A stretch of DNA of 64,000 bases from an uncultured Bacteroides sp. (GTDB lineage: Bacteria; Bacteroidota; Bacteroidia; Bacteroidales; Bacteroidaceae). This document shows positions 35,469 to 43,979 of this stretch, one piece after another (the stretch's first letter is position 1; each line of letters opens with the position of its first letter). The DNA is taken from contig NZ_CAUCSQ010000004.1 of the NCBI RefSeq assembly GCF_958445495.1, positions 1 to 64,000 on the forward strand, read 5' to 3'. The notes under the pieces are model-generated. The model was given only the letters and a program-made list of their open reading frames with translations. It ran no database searches and was not told where the DNA came from. A program made the position numbers and the translations under genes.

Positions 35469-38216
35469 TTAAAATAAGTTCAATTTGTTTTTCTTCGCCT
35501 CCTCCAGCGAAACAGTTTCCCTACGCAATGACCCGCTCTTTTCGCGAAGCGCTTTATATTCCGTCTCCAACTCGCTGACCAGCTCCGCTTTCAGTTGCGG
35601 GTTCAACAAACGGGAAGCGACACCCGCATTCTGGGAAGCATCCTTCAGATGTACCACCGGAGCATGATACACCGGAGCAATCTTCAATGCCGTATGCATT
35701 TTCGAAGTAGTAGCCCCGCCAATCAGAAGAGGAATATCCAGCCCCGCTTTCTCCAACTCAAGAGCCACATGCGCCATCTCTTCCAATGAAGGCGTAATCA
35801 AACCGCTAAGCCCTATCATGTCCACCTTTTCCTCAATAGCCCGCCGGACGATTGTCTCCGCAGGAACCATCACCCCCAAATCAACAATATCATACCCGTT
35901 GCACGCCATTACCACGGCAACAATATTCTTCCCGATATCATGCACGTCCCCTTTCACCGTGGCAAGCAATACCTTCCCGGCAGAAGCCGCCCCCTCCGTC
36001 TTCTCCGATTCAATGACAGGTTGCAGGATAGCGACAGCCTTCTTCATCGTACGGGCAGTCTTCACCACCTGCGGAAGGAACATTTTTCCCGCCCCGAAAA
36101 GCTCGCCGACATAATTCATTCCATCCATCAACGGGCCCTCAATCACATCCACCGCCTTATCGTAAAGCGGCAATGCCTCCTCCAAATCCTGTTCCAGATA
36201 ATCCCCGATACCCTTCATCAAAGCATACTTCAAACGCTCCTGAACAGGCTCATCCCTCCATGCGTCATGCTTCGCCGCAGGTTGCCCGGCAGAATCACCC
36301 GCCGTTTTCTTCAAGACCTCAGCCAGTTCGATAAGACGCTCCGCCGCATCCGGACGACGGTTCAGCACAACATCCTCTATCTTTTCAAGGACATCTGCCG
36401 GAATATCGCTGTAAAGGACGGAAGTCCCCGGATTGACAATCCCCATATCCATCCCCTGCTGGATGGCATGATAAAGGAATACGGCATGCATGGCCTCGCG
36501 GATATAATTATTGCCCCGGAAAGAAAAAGACAGATTGCTTACCCCCCCGCTGACATGCGCGCCGGGAAGATTTTTCCGAATCCATCCGGTAGCTTCGATA
36601 AAATCCACCGCATAATTGTTGTGCTCTTCGATTCCCGTAGCCACGGCAAGCACATTGGGGTCGAAAATAATATCATGAGGATTAAAGCCGACCCTATCGA
36701 CCAAAAGCCGGTAGGCACGCTCGCAAACTTCTATTTTACGGGCAGCGGTATCCGCCTGCCCTTTCTCGTCGAACGCCATGACTACGGCCGCCGCACCATA
36801 CCGCTTGACAGCACGGGCATGTTCCAGAAAAACCTCTTCCCCTTCCTTCAAAGAAATGGAGTTAACGACCGACTTGCCCTGGAGACATTTCAATCCGGCT
36901 TCGATGACCTCCCATTTGGAAGAGTCAATCATAACCGGCACACGGGCAATTTCGGGTTCAGACATAATCAGATTCAGGAACGTAATCATCTCCGCCTTCG
37001 CATCAAGCAACCCGTCGTCCATATTGACATCAATCACCAACGCGCCGTCTTCCACCTGCTGGCGGGCAATGGACAAAGCCTCGTCATACTTCTTCTCATT
37101 AATCAGACGAAGAAACTTCCGCGAACCCGCCACATTACACCGCTCCCCGACATTCACAAAGTTAATCTCCGGCTTCACCTCCAACAGCTCCAGACCGGAA
37201 AGCCACATACAGCCGGGCTTGGCAACCGGCACACGAGGCCTGGCGCCTTCCACCAAAGCGGGATACTCGGCGATATAAGCATCCGTCGTACCGCAACAGC
37301 CGCCGATGATATTAACCAATCCCTCCTGTATATACTCTTTCACCTCACCGGCCATATCCGCAGGAGTCTGGTCATACTTGCCGAGACTGTTCGGCAAACC
37401 GGCATTCGGATAAGCGCTTATATAATAAGGTGCACGGGAAGCCAACCGTTCAAGGAAAGGCTTCAACTGACGGGCGCCGAACGAACAGTTCAAACCGACA
37501 GAAAACAGGTTGGCATGCTGCAGGGAAGCAAGAAACGCATCCAGGGTTTGCCCGGACAAGGTACGTCCGCCGATATCGGAAACGGTAACAGACAACATGA
37601 GCGGCACTTCGACACCGGTTGCTTTCATAGCCTGCTCCGCAGCGAAAACGGCAGCCTTGGCATTCAACGTATCGAATATCGTCTCTATCAGAATCGCATC
37701 CACCCCCCCTTCAAGCATAGCCTCCATCTGCTGCCTGTAAGCAACCGCCAATTCATCATAAGTCAGAGCGCGGCAAGCCGGATTATTCACATCCGGACTC
37801 ATGGAGCAAGTCTTGTTGGTAGGTCCTACGGAACCGGCGACAAAACGCGGCTTTTCGGGAGTCTTCGCCGTATATTCGTCGGCAAGTTCGCGCGCCAGCT
37901 TCACGGCGGCAAGGTTTATCTCACGCACATATTCTTCCACATGATAATCCGCCATAGACACCGTAGTCGAACTGAACGTATTCGTTTCAATTATATCCGC
38001 CCCGGCCTCCAGATACTTGCGGTGAATATCCTGAACCACATCGGGACGTGTCAGGCATAAAAAATCATTATTCCCTTTCAATTGTCCGGGAATATGCCTG
38101 AAACGCTCGCCTCGAAAATCTTCTTCCTTGAGATTGTATTGCTGAATCATCGTACCCATCGCTCCGTCCAGAATGAGGATGCGTTCGGATACGACCTGAT
38201 AAATTGTCTTTTTCAT
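35469..38216 (-). CDS. metH: Cobalamin-dependent methionine synthase lacking the reactivation domain
   Basis: The 915-residue enzyme methylates homocysteine using methyl-tetrahydrofolate and B12. It has the homocysteine domain (about 1-320) with zinc cysteines in GLNCSFG and GGCCGTT, the pterin domain (about 335-600, NFVNVGERCNVAGSRKF), the cap (about 640-735), and the B12 domain (about 735-890) with DVHDIGKNIV and its base-replacing His. It ends with LEEAKKNKLNLF, which is where the linker to the AdoMet-binding reactivation domain begins in the about 1,230-aa E. coli enzyme. That domain is missing, so reactivation would need a separate protein. No cobalamin riboswitch was seen upstream. Confidence 0.96.
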   Translation of the reverse strand: MKKTIYQVVSERILILDGAMGTMIQQYNLKEEDFRGERFRHIPGQLKGNNDFLCLTRPDVVQDIHRKYLEAGADIIETNTFSSTTVSMADYHVEEYVREINLAAVKLARELADEYTAKTPEKPRFVAGSVGPTNKTCSMSPDVNNPACRALTYDELAVAYRQQMEAMLEGGVDAILIETIFDTLNAKAAVFAAEQAMKATGVEVPLMLSVTVSDIGGRTLSGQTLDAFLASLQHANLFSVGLNCSFGARQLKPFLERLASRAPYYISAYPNAGLPNSLGKYDQTPADMAGEVKEYIQEGLVNIIGGCCGTTDAYIAEYPALVEGARPRVPVAKPGCMWLSGLELLEVKPEINFVNVGERCNVAGSRKFLRLINEKKYDEALSIARQQVEDGALVIDVNMDDGLLDAKAEMITFLNLIMSEPEIARVPVMIDSSKWEVIEAGLKCLQGKSVVNSISLKEGEEVFLEHARAVKRYGAAAVVMAFDEKGQADTAARKIEVCERAYRLLVDRVGFNPHDIIFDPNVLAVATGIEEHNNYAVDFIEATGWIRKNLPGAHVSGGVSNLSFSFRGNNYIREAMHAVFLYHAIQQGMDMGIVNPGTSVLYSDIPADVLEKIEDVVLNRRPDAAERLIELAEVLKKTAGDSAGQPAAKHDAWRDEPVQERLKYALMKGIGDYLEQDLEEALPLYDKAVDVIEGPLMDGMNYVGELFGAGKMFLPQVVKTARTMKKAVAILQPVIESEKTEGAASAGKVLLATVKGDVHDIGKNIVAVVMACNGYDIVDLGVMVPAETIVRRAIEEKVDMIGLSGLITPSLEEMAHVALELEKAGLDIPLLIGGATTSKMHTALKIAPVYHAPVVHLKDASQNAGVASRLLNPQLKAELVSELETEYKALREKSGSLRRETVSLEEAKKNKLNLF

Positions 38217-38302
38217 TACCCTATCACATTAATGCCTGAATTACTTTCCGCCTGTCTGATACGCCTACCACAGCAGCCTTCCTTCCACGCCGGACGGTCT
38301 CT

Positions 38303-38761
38303 TTACCGCTTGAACATCCGCGCCATGTCCCGGCGGTCGTCCTTTTCTTTTATAGACTCCCTCTTATCATACTCCTTCTTACCTTTCGCCAGAGCGACAA
38401 CCACTTTCGCCAGCCCCTTTTCATTGATAAAGAGACGTACCGGAACAATTGTAAAACCGGGGTCTTTCGTTCCCCGCTGGAGCTTTTCCAACTCTTTTTT
38501 ATTAAGCAGCAACTTCCTGTCCCTGCGCGCCGTATGATTATTGTAAGAGCCGTAAAAATATTCGGCGATGTGCATGTTCTTTACCCATAACTCGCCTTTG
38601 GCAAAATAGCAGAACGTATCCACCAGGCTCGCCTTTCCCAGACGAATGGATTTAATCTCCGTACCGGTCAATACGATACCTGCCGTATAGGTATCTATCA
38701 ATTCATAATCAAACGTCGCACGTTTATTCTTTATATTTACAGAAGGTTGTTTCATCTTCAC
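38303..38761 (-). CDS. smpB: SsrA-binding protein (trans-translation)
   Basis: The 152-residue RNA-binding protein brings tmRNA to stalled ribosomes. It shows VNIKNKRATFDYELIDTYTAGIVLTGTEIKSIRLGKASLVDTFC, IAEYFYGSYNNHTARRDRKLLLNKKE, and the basic C-terminal tail KKEYDKRESIKEKDDRRDMARMFKR. The oligonucleotide-binding barrel and the tail are complete. The start may be the second Met two codons downstream. It lies 4 bp after the Yip1-like gene and 86 bp before metH on the same strand. Confidence 0.97.
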   Translation of the reverse strand: MKMKQPSVNIKNKRATFDYELIDTYTAGIVLTGTEIKSIRLGKASLVDTFCYFAKGELWVKNMHIAEYFYGSYNNHTARRDRKLLLNKKELEKLQRGTKDPGFTIVPVRLFINEKGLAKVVVALAKGKKEYDKRESIKEKDDRRDMARMFKR

Positions 38762-38765
38762 ACAA

Positions 38766-39341
38766 TTAATTAAGTATGGCCGTCAGTTTGTTAAACACGA
38801 ATTGAATCACCGCCGGACACAGTATTAACAAGACAGACGAAAAAAGGGTGTATCTGAGCCGCAGTTTTTCTTCTACCTTCATCAATACGGGAGCCCCCTC
38901 CCACACCACATAAACAATGTAGAACTGCAACAGCCAGGCAATAATCCTAAAGTCAGGCAACAGCCCGGTCACAATTTGAAGCAGGAACGATACCACAAGG
39001 GCGTATCCTGCAAACTGCTGCGCCAACGGCATATCGGCACGCATGCCGAACCACCTCGTTCCCATTTCATGAATGGCGTAAGCCGCCAAAAAATAGCCTC
39101 CGAATAAGGCTACCGCCACCGCACAGCAATTAGTCATGGCTATCTGGAAGCTTTGCGGGCCTCCCCACCCGTTAGTCAATAACGAACCGATGAAAACGGA
39201 CAACCCGCATAAACCTATCATAGGATAGACAAAAGCCATAAACACTTTTCGCCTATCCTCTTCCATAGAAATTTCCTCCCAGGCCTTGGCCGGAGAGGAA
39301 ATCAACTTCATTGCTATGTTAAACAGTTCCTTGTAGTCCAA
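38766..39341 (-). CDS. Yip1-family membrane protein
   Basis: The 191-residue inner-membrane protein has five predicted helices. The N-terminal amphipathic stretch (KELFNIAMKLISSPAKAWEEISMEEDRRKVF) and the following helices match the bacterial Yip1/DUF1282 family. The function is unknown. It lies 4 bp upstream of smpB and 7 bp after the NigD-like gene. Confidence 0.75.
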   Translation of the reverse strand: MDYKELFNIAMKLISSPAKAWEEISMEEDRRKVFMAFVYPMIGLCGLSVFIGSLLTNGWGGPQSFQIAMTNCCAVAVALFGGYFLAAYAIHEMGTRWFGMRADMPLAQQFAGYALVVSFLLQIVTGLLPDFRIIAWLLQFYIVYVVWEGAPVLMKVEEKLRLRYTLFSSVLLILCPAVIQFVFNKLTAILN

Positions 39342-39348
39342 TTCCCGC

Positions 39349-40113
39349 TTATTCTTTATATGGATATTCCAGTTCCAATGTAGTATAAGTATCGTCTTCC
39401 TTTAACTTGTCCTCACTTGAATTCGTATAAGCCCGCAACACAATATGTGTAGGCTTCTTTCCATGCGTCTTGTTTAAGAATTCCGATAAAGCACCGCTCA
39501 ACGTATATGCCTTATAAAGGCTTGTCTTATTCTTTCTCTCAACCTCGTTCTCACCTTCGTCACCTTTATTAAGCACATGGTTAATCGTAAGCGTCAACTT
39601 CGTATCGTCCTCTTCAATGGCATTCGGGTCATAAGTAATATAGAACCAATGCTTCTCCAGTTCCTCCGTAGTCAATTCATTTTTACAATAGAAGGTAACA
39701 GGCATAATCAAAGTATTTTCATCCCAAAAGAGCATTCCGCTCTTCAGGTCCTCATTCAAGACATAAAGCGGATTGGTTGCTTCCCGATCAGAGGGTGAAG
39801 GGTTTTCTCCTGATTTCGGGTCGATACAAATCGGGTCAGCCAATAAAGAGACAGAAAGAGATGTAGAATTTTCTGTTAATTGCGAAAAGTCATACTGACA
39901 ATAAATATAATAGTATGTACCTGTCAGTAATGTATTCATCCCGGAAGTAGGAATTATTTTCATTCCGTCAGCAGCCTCGAAAGAAGAAAAACTGTTTTTA
40001 ACGAATATTCCTCCGGTAGCGATATTATTATCCTCCCCGTTCATACACGAAGTGACCGATACCCCCATCACGGCTGTCATTAAAGCCACCAATAAAAATT
40101 TCATTTGTTTCAT
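39349..40113 (-). CDS. NigD-like lipoprotein
   Basis: The protein is read from ATG at 40113 (MKQMKFLLVALMTAV...), about 254 residues. The predicted transcription start at about 40131 lies downstream of the first in-frame Met (40176), so that longer start is excluded. Lipobox SVTSC is followed by MNGEDNN. The N-terminal OB-like half and the C-terminal beta-sandwich (KHWFYITYDPN...KLTLTINHVLNKGD) fit the NigD-like family common in Bacteroides. The function is unknown. It may lead a transcript that continues into the Yip1-like gene and smpB. Confidence 0.75.
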   Translation of the reverse strand: MKQMKFLLVALMTAVMGVSVTSCMNGEDNNIATGGIFVKNSFSSFEAADGMKIIPTSGMNTLLTGTYYYIYCQYDFSQLTENSTSLSVSLLADPICIDPKSGENPSPSDREATNPLYVLNEDLKSGMLFWDENTLIMPVTFYCKNELTTEELEKHWFYITYDPNAIEEDDTKLTLTINHVLNKGDEGENEVERKNKTSLYKAYTLSGALSEFLNKTHGKKPTHIVLRAYTNSSEDKLKEDDTYTTLELEYPYKE

Positions 40114-40134
40114 AAACATATTTTTTAGATTTTG

Positions 40135-40142
40135 CAAAGATA
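40135..40142 (-). promoter_or_regulatory. -7 element for the NigD-like gene
   Basis: The minus strand reads TATCTTTG, 22 bp before the chosen start codon at 40113. It decides the start, because transcription from here would exclude the Met at 40176. Confidence 0.6.
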
Positions 40143-40195
40143 TAAATTCTAACTCACAATTAATAAATGCAAGCACTTAAAAAATACTGCATCTC

Positions 40196-40696
40196 TCATT
40201 TTATTATTTTTGCAAAAAGTTCTAAATGCTCATCTACATAACTCGCAACCAATGCGGTAACCTGCTCTTCCAAATCCAAATATTTCTCTTCCAGCTCATC
40301 AAAAGCCTCGTATTGTTCATACATTGCCATGAATTCATCGTCCGTCCGCTCCTTTTCCAAATCCTCCCGGTTGGCATCGTAGATTTTCTTAGCCTTATAG
40401 ACCAATTTGGAAAATTCATCCGCTCCCCACAAACGCATCACCTTGGCAAACGGATTGTCAAAGATATAGCCGCCATAGCCGTTTTGAATTAACTGGCAGA
40501 ATCCTCCATGCATCACTTCATCACGAAAAATCCGATAAGCAAGCAACGAATGCTGTTCTCCCGTTAACAACGACATCGTTTCGGCAGTCCATTCATCCCC
40601 AATCACTTTCTTATACGCATCGGTAAACACCTGGATAAATTCATCCATTCCCTCACCCGCAGCCTTCTGTAAAGCAGACTCTAACACTTCTATCAT
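40196..40696 (-). CDS. DUF4375 domain protein
   Basis: The protein is read from ATG at 40696 (MIEVLESALQKAAGEG...), 166 residues. A promoter lies between this and the earlier Met at 40795. The acidic, helical protein has the DMP19-like/DUF4375 pattern: SLLTGEQHSLLAYRIFRDEVMHGGFCQLIQNGYG and an acidic C-terminus. No signal peptide is present, so it is cytoplasmic. The family is found mainly in Bacteroidetes and has no known function. Confidence 0.78.
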   Translation of the reverse strand: MIEVLESALQKAAGEGMDEFIQVFTDAYKKVIGDEWTAETMSLLTGEQHSLLAYRIFRDEVMHGGFCQLIQNGYGGYIFDNPFAKVMRLWGADEFSKLVYKAKKIYDANREDLEKERTDDEFMAMYEQYEAFDELEEKYLDLEEQVTALVASYVDEHLELFAKIIK

Positions 40697-40720
40697 AACT
40701 TCACTCAATAAATTACGCGG

Positions 40721-40751
40721 CAAAGCTACGAATTTTATTCTACATCCCAAC
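40721..40751 (-). promoter_or_regulatory. Promoter for the DUF4375 gene
   Basis: On the minus strand GTTG (40748-40751), a 19-bp spacer and TAGCTTTG (40721-40728) are a near-complete -33/-7 match. The predicted start of transcription is about 20 nt before the ATG at 40696. Confidence 0.65.
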
Positions 40752-40853
40752 ACATTATCAGGCATAATCACGAATATATATGTTTTCCAAAACAAATCCC
40801 CCTATAATTACTCCTCCACCATCCCCCTCTCTACACCAATAAAATTTCATTTT

Positions 40854-40958
40854 CATCTGTCACCTGTCACAGTCCCCCTTCAAACCGTTTATTCATCGTA
40901 CTTTCCCACGGTGACAGATGAAAAAACATCTGTCACCTCAATCTGTCATCTGTCACAG
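40854..40958. repeat. CATCTGTCAC direct and inverted repeats
   Basis: A perfect hairpin with 11-bp arms GGTGACAGATG/CATCTGTCACC and an A6 loop lies at 40910-40937. It is flanked by two near-identical direct copies, CATCTGTCACCTGTCACAG (40854-40872) and ATCTGTCATCTGTCACAG (40941-40958). Confidence 0.8.
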
Positions 40959-41094
40959 TGCATCGTCCGGATTGGGCCGACAACCTTCTTATCTCTGCAA
41001 TACGGGTGCAATCCAGGTGCTTATCTTCTTGTCAGACAAGCGGTAAAGTCTTATTTTACCGGCCTCGTTCCTTGATTATACCGCCAGTATTTTT

Positions 41095-41182
41095 CGATTA
41101 TCACAACTATGATAACTGCTTATCACAGACATGATAAGTATCTTTCACAATAATGATAAGCAGTTATCACTACTGTGAAAAG
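41095..41182. repeat. TTATCACA/TGATAA palindrome array
   Basis: Consecutive units of 18-20 bp each form a small palindrome: TTATCACAACTATGATAA (41098-41115), CTTATCACAGACATGATAAG (41119-41138) and two further related units. Long-range perfect pairing also exists between CTGCTTATCA (41116-41125) and TGATAAGCAG (41154-41163). Confidence 0.8.
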
Positions 41183-41289
41183 CCTGCACGACCGGCATCT
41201 TAATCGGCAACCGCCCGCTTCTTTCCGGATAAACGCCTCATTCCCTCTCTATTTCCTGCCGTGTATTTGCATCGCGCCTGCAATCCGCC

Positions 41290-41694
41290 CTATGCATGTA
41301 GACGCATTCCCAAATACATTCCTATAAAATAAGGTATAAGCCAAATGCACCAGACGGCAATACTGAAACGGTTAAAATGCCGTTTCGCTTTCGGCGAACC
41401 TTTTACATACGTCCAGATAGCCCACAAAACATGCACGAACATCAGCAGAATGGCAATTATCCCCGTTATTGCATGAAGTTCGTCATGCAGCCGCGCCTGT
41501 TCGGCAAGATGCTCCATCAGGCTCGTGCCGACGGCATCGGCCACCAGACCGAAAAGGAAGAAAGCAATGTGCCAAGACTTGAGCTTCTTCTGCAACCTCT
41601 CTCCCCAGACGCCGACCGTATAAAAAACGAGCGCGGAAGAAATAACGCAGATTGCCGCAATCAAATAATGCATGTCCGTTTGATTCAATTCCAT
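41290..41694 (-). CDS. HsmA-like four-helix membrane protein
   Basis: The 134-residue protein has four transmembrane helices at about 10-28, 41-60, 75-95 and 108-130. The pattern GVWGERLQKKLKSWHIAFFLFGLVADAVGTSLME, then HAITGIIAILLMFVHVLWAIW, fits the HsmA/TIGR03987 family. The function is unknown. It is a single gene on the minus strand, divergent from the NifU-like/GGGtGRT pair. Confidence 0.75.
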   Translation of the reverse strand: MELNQTDMHYLIAAICVISSALVFYTVGVWGERLQKKLKSWHIAFFLFGLVADAVGTSLMEHLAEQARLHDELHAITGIIAILLMFVHVLWAIWTYVKGSPKAKRHFNRFSIAVWCIWLIPYFIGMYLGMRLHA

Positions 41695-41838
41695 AGTTTC
41701 CTGTTTTTCAATAACAACAAAGCGTCAAACGGATGGTTCGGAAGAAACGAATCTTTCACAAATGCAATCCCGACTTTACAAACGATAAAGAAAGGTAAAC
41801 CGATTTGTCTCTTTTCACAAAAAAGTAATAAAAGGCGA

Positions 41839-41869
41839 TTTGCAGAAACAAATAAATCGACTACCTTTG
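41839..41869 (+). promoter_or_regulatory. Promoter of the scaffold-GGGtGRT unit
   Basis: TTTG (41839-41842), a 19-bp spacer and TACCTTTG (41862-41869) are a perfect Bacteroides -33/-7 promoter. Transcription should start near 41876, leaving a 5' leader of about 57 nt. Confidence 0.85.
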
Positions 41870-41932
41870 TGGGCGATTTAGAGAATCGTGACTACGTATT
41901 TTTAATTATATCACTTAAAAAAAGAGCTAATT

Positions 41933-42634
41933 ATGACTTATTCACACGAAGTGGAACACATGTGTGTTGTAAAGAAGGGTCCTAACCACGGACCGGCTCC
42001 CATACCCGAAGAAGGCAAATGGGTAAAATCAAAAGAAATCGTTGATATTTCAGGTTTGACACACGGTATCGGTTGGTGCGCTCCCCAACAAGGCGCCTGC
42101 AAACTGACGCTGAATGTTAAGGAAGGTATCATCCAGGAAGCTCTGGTAGAGACTATCGGATGTTCCGGTATGACCCACTCTGCCGCTATGGCCGCTGAAA
42201 TCCTTCCGGGAAAAACCATCCTTGAAGCGCTGAACACCGACCTCGTTTGCGACGCTATCAACACTGCTATGCGCGAACTTTTCCTGCAAATCGTTTACGG
42301 ACGCACTCAATCGGCTTTCTCCGAAGGCGGCCTGATTATCGGCGCCGGCCTGGAAGACTTGGGCAAAGGCCTGCGTAGCCAGGTAGGTACTCTCTACGGT
42401 ACTTTGGCAAAAGGTCCCCGTTACCTCGAAATGGCGGAAGGTTACATCAAACAAATCTTCCTGGACAAAAACGACGAAATCTGCGGATATGAATTCGTAC
42501 ACATGGGCAAATTCATGGACGAAATCAAGAAAGGAACCGATGCCAACGAAGCGTTGAAAAAAGTTACAGGTACTTACGGCCGCGTAACAGCGGAACAGGG
42601 AGCAGTTAAATCTATTGATCCACGTCACGAATAA
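41933..42634 (+). CDS. NifU-like iron-sulfur scaffold protein paired with GGGtGRT
   Basis: The 233-residue cytoplasmic protein resembles the NifU/IscU N-terminal scaffold. It has a GWCAPQQGACKLTLNVKEG segment and a GCSGMTHSAAMAAEILPGKTILEALNTD segment, which align with the scaffold Cys and helix positions. A C-terminal extension (about 150-233) is particular to this family. It is followed after 19 bp by the GGGtGRT gene with a strong ribosome-binding site. Both genes use codons typical of very highly expressed Bacteroides genes (CGT, GGT, GCT). Annotation as a scaffold rests on fold similarity. The client and pathway are unknown. Confidence 0.8.
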   Translation: MTYSHEVEHMCVVKKGPNHGPAPIPEEGKWVKSKEIVDISGLTHGIGWCAPQQGACKLTLNVKEGIIQEALVETIGCSGMTHSAAMAAEILPGKTILEALNTDLVCDAINTAMRELFLQIVYGRTQSAFSEGGLIIGAGLEDLGKGLRSQVGTLYGTLAKGPRYLEMAEGYIKQIFLDKNDEICGYEFVHMGKFMDEIKKGTDANEALKKVTGTYGRVTAEQGAVKSIDPRHE

Positions 42635-42653
42635 TATAAGGAGGAAAGAAACT

Positions 42654-43664
42654 ATGATTAGAGAAGTAAAATTCGAAAGCCAAGACCGTCGTATCAAGCA
42701 GATTCTCGCTGCGTTGAACGCTAACGGCATCAAAGATATCGAAGAAGCCAATGCTATCTGTGAAGCTCATGGACTTGACCCTTATAAAACATGTGAAGAA
42801 ACTCAGCCTATCTGTTTCGAAAACGCCAAATGGGCTTACGTGGTAGGTAGTGCTATCGCTATCAAGAAAGGTTGTACAAACGCTGCCGAAGCTGCCGAAG
42901 CCATCGGTATCGGTTTGCAGGCTTTCTGTATCCCCGGTTCCGTAGCTGACGACCGTAAGGTAGGTATCGGCCACGGTAACCTTGCCGCCATGTTGCTGCG
43001 CGAAGAGACTAAATGTTTCGCGTTCCTGGCAGGACACGAATCTTTCGCCGCTGCGGAAGGCGCTATCAAAATCGCCGCCAAAGCGGACAAGGTACGTAAA
43101 GAACCTTTGCGTTGCATCCTGAACGGACTCGGAAAAGACGCCGCTCAGATTATCTCCCGCATCAACGGCTTTACTTACGTTCAGACTCAATTCGATTACT
43201 TCACGGGCGAACTGAAAGTGGTTCGTGAAATCGCTTACTCCGACGGTCCCCGTGCAAAAGTAAAATGCTATGGCGCCGACGATGTTCGCGAAGGCGTGGC
43301 TATCATGTGGAAAGAAGGCGTAGACGTATCCATCACAGGTAACTCTACCAACCCGACCCGTTTCCAACACCCGGTTGCCGGTACTTACAAGAAAGAACGT
43401 GTTCTTGCCGGCAAACCCTATTTCTCTGTTGCTTCCGGCGGCGGTACAGGACGTACCCTTCATCCGGACAATATGGCTGCCGGACCGGCATCTTACGGCA
43501 TGACGGATACGATGGGCCGTATGCACTCTGATGCTCAGTTCGCTGGTTCTTCATCCGTTCCCGCTCACGTGGAAATGATGGGATTCCTGGGTATCGGCAA
43601 CAACCCGATGGTAGGATGTACGGTAGCTTGCGCTGTGGACGTAGCACAGGCTTTGAGCAAGTAA
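42654..43664 (+). CDS. GGGtGRT protein, function unknown
   Basis: The gene starts at 42654 behind AAGGAGGAAAG, one of the few strong Shine-Dalgarno sequences in this window. The 336-residue product carries the family-defining motif GGGTGRT at residues 262-268. It also has several conserved cysteines (AICEAHGLDPYKTCEETQPICFENA) near the N-terminus and ends GNNPMVGCTVACAVDVAQALSK. No signal peptide or membrane segment is visible, so it is cytoplasmic. The family occurs in strict anaerobes, usually beside the scaffold protein found here. Its activity has not been established to my knowledge. Confidence 0.9.
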   Translation: MIREVKFESQDRRIKQILAALNANGIKDIEEANAICEAHGLDPYKTCEETQPICFENAKWAYVVGSAIAIKKGCTNAAEAAEAIGIGLQAFCIPGSVADDRKVGIGHGNLAAMLLREETKCFAFLAGHESFAAAEGAIKIAAKADKVRKEPLRCILNGLGKDAAQIISRINGFTYVQTQFDYFTGELKVVREIAYSDGPRAKVKCYGADDVREGVAIMWKEGVDVSITGNSTNPTRFQHPVAGTYKKERVLAGKPYFSVASGGGTGRTLHPDNMAAGPASYGMTDTMGRMHSDAQFAGSSSVPAHVEMMGFLGIGNNPMVGCTVACAVDVAQALSK

Positions 43665-43698
43665 TCCGGATAATTTAAAACCTATTTATATCACATGC

Positions 43699-43732
43699 AA
43701 AGGCTGTCTCGTTTCTTATTGAGACAGCCTTT
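43699..43732 (+). terminator. Terminator of the GGGtGRT unit
   Basis: AAAGGCTGTCTC and GAGACAGCCTTT form a perfect 12-bp stem with a 10-nt loop. The sequence continues GTTTTTGTTT on the plus strand. Confidence 0.9.
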
Positions 43733-43891
43733 GTTTTTGTTTAAAGGCAATCCGGACGGAGAGCAGCCACAGTAAAAAATAGACCTCCCTGTATCCGAAC
43801 GGACAGATTCAAGAACCGGCTGAAAATGACCTGTCTGAAAGGTACGAAGCACACAATACGGGCAAATGGCCGCGAAACCGCATATTTCTTA

Positions 43892-43922
43892 TTTGCCGGA
43901 ATCCCTATTTTGGCTATCTTTG
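43892..43922 (+). promoter_or_regulatory. Promoter of the membrane AraC-type regulator
   Basis: TTTG (43892-43895), a 19-bp spacer and TATCTTTG (43915-43922) form a perfect -33/-7 promoter about 58 bp before the ATG. Confidence 0.85.
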
Positions 43923-43979
43923 CATAAAAAATAGAAAAGACCTGCACACTTACAGCAAAGAATAGAAGCTGCCGGAACT

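Larger units (their letters stand above)
40752..41289. other. Intergenic stretch with repeat arrays, no gene
   Basis: About 540 bp lie between the DUF4375 and HsmA-like genes, which point the same way. Two clusters of short palindromes (40854-40958 and 41095-41182) are the only structure. The sequence between them (40960-41090) is unremarkable. Confidence 0.7.
43665..43979. other. Intergenic region with terminator and promoter
   Basis: The region contains the terminator of the GGGtGRT unit (43699-43732) and the promoter of the AraC-type gene (43892-43922). A 68-residue minus-strand open frame (43741-43947) overlaps the promoter and has no recognisable features, so it is not called. Confidence 0.7.

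Noticed and set aside
35940..38060. A 706-codon open frame on the plus strand
   Set aside because: It lies wholly antisense to metH, whose domains and motifs are unmistakable. The antisense translation has no recognisable domain and is rich in His/Arg/Ile, as expected for the shadow frame of a GC-rich gene.
38217..38302. Cobalamin riboswitch upstream of metH
   Set aside because: The gap to smpB is only 86 bp and lacks the conserved B12-box sequence and the length needed for the aptamer.
40854..41182. CRISPR array
   Set aside because: The repeats are 10-20 bp, differ between the two clusters, and lack evenly sized unique spacers. No cas genes are nearby.
43741..43947. 68-residue minus-strand open frame
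   Set aside because: It overlaps the perfect promoter of the AraC-type gene, has no ribosome-binding or family features, and resembles a chance frame.
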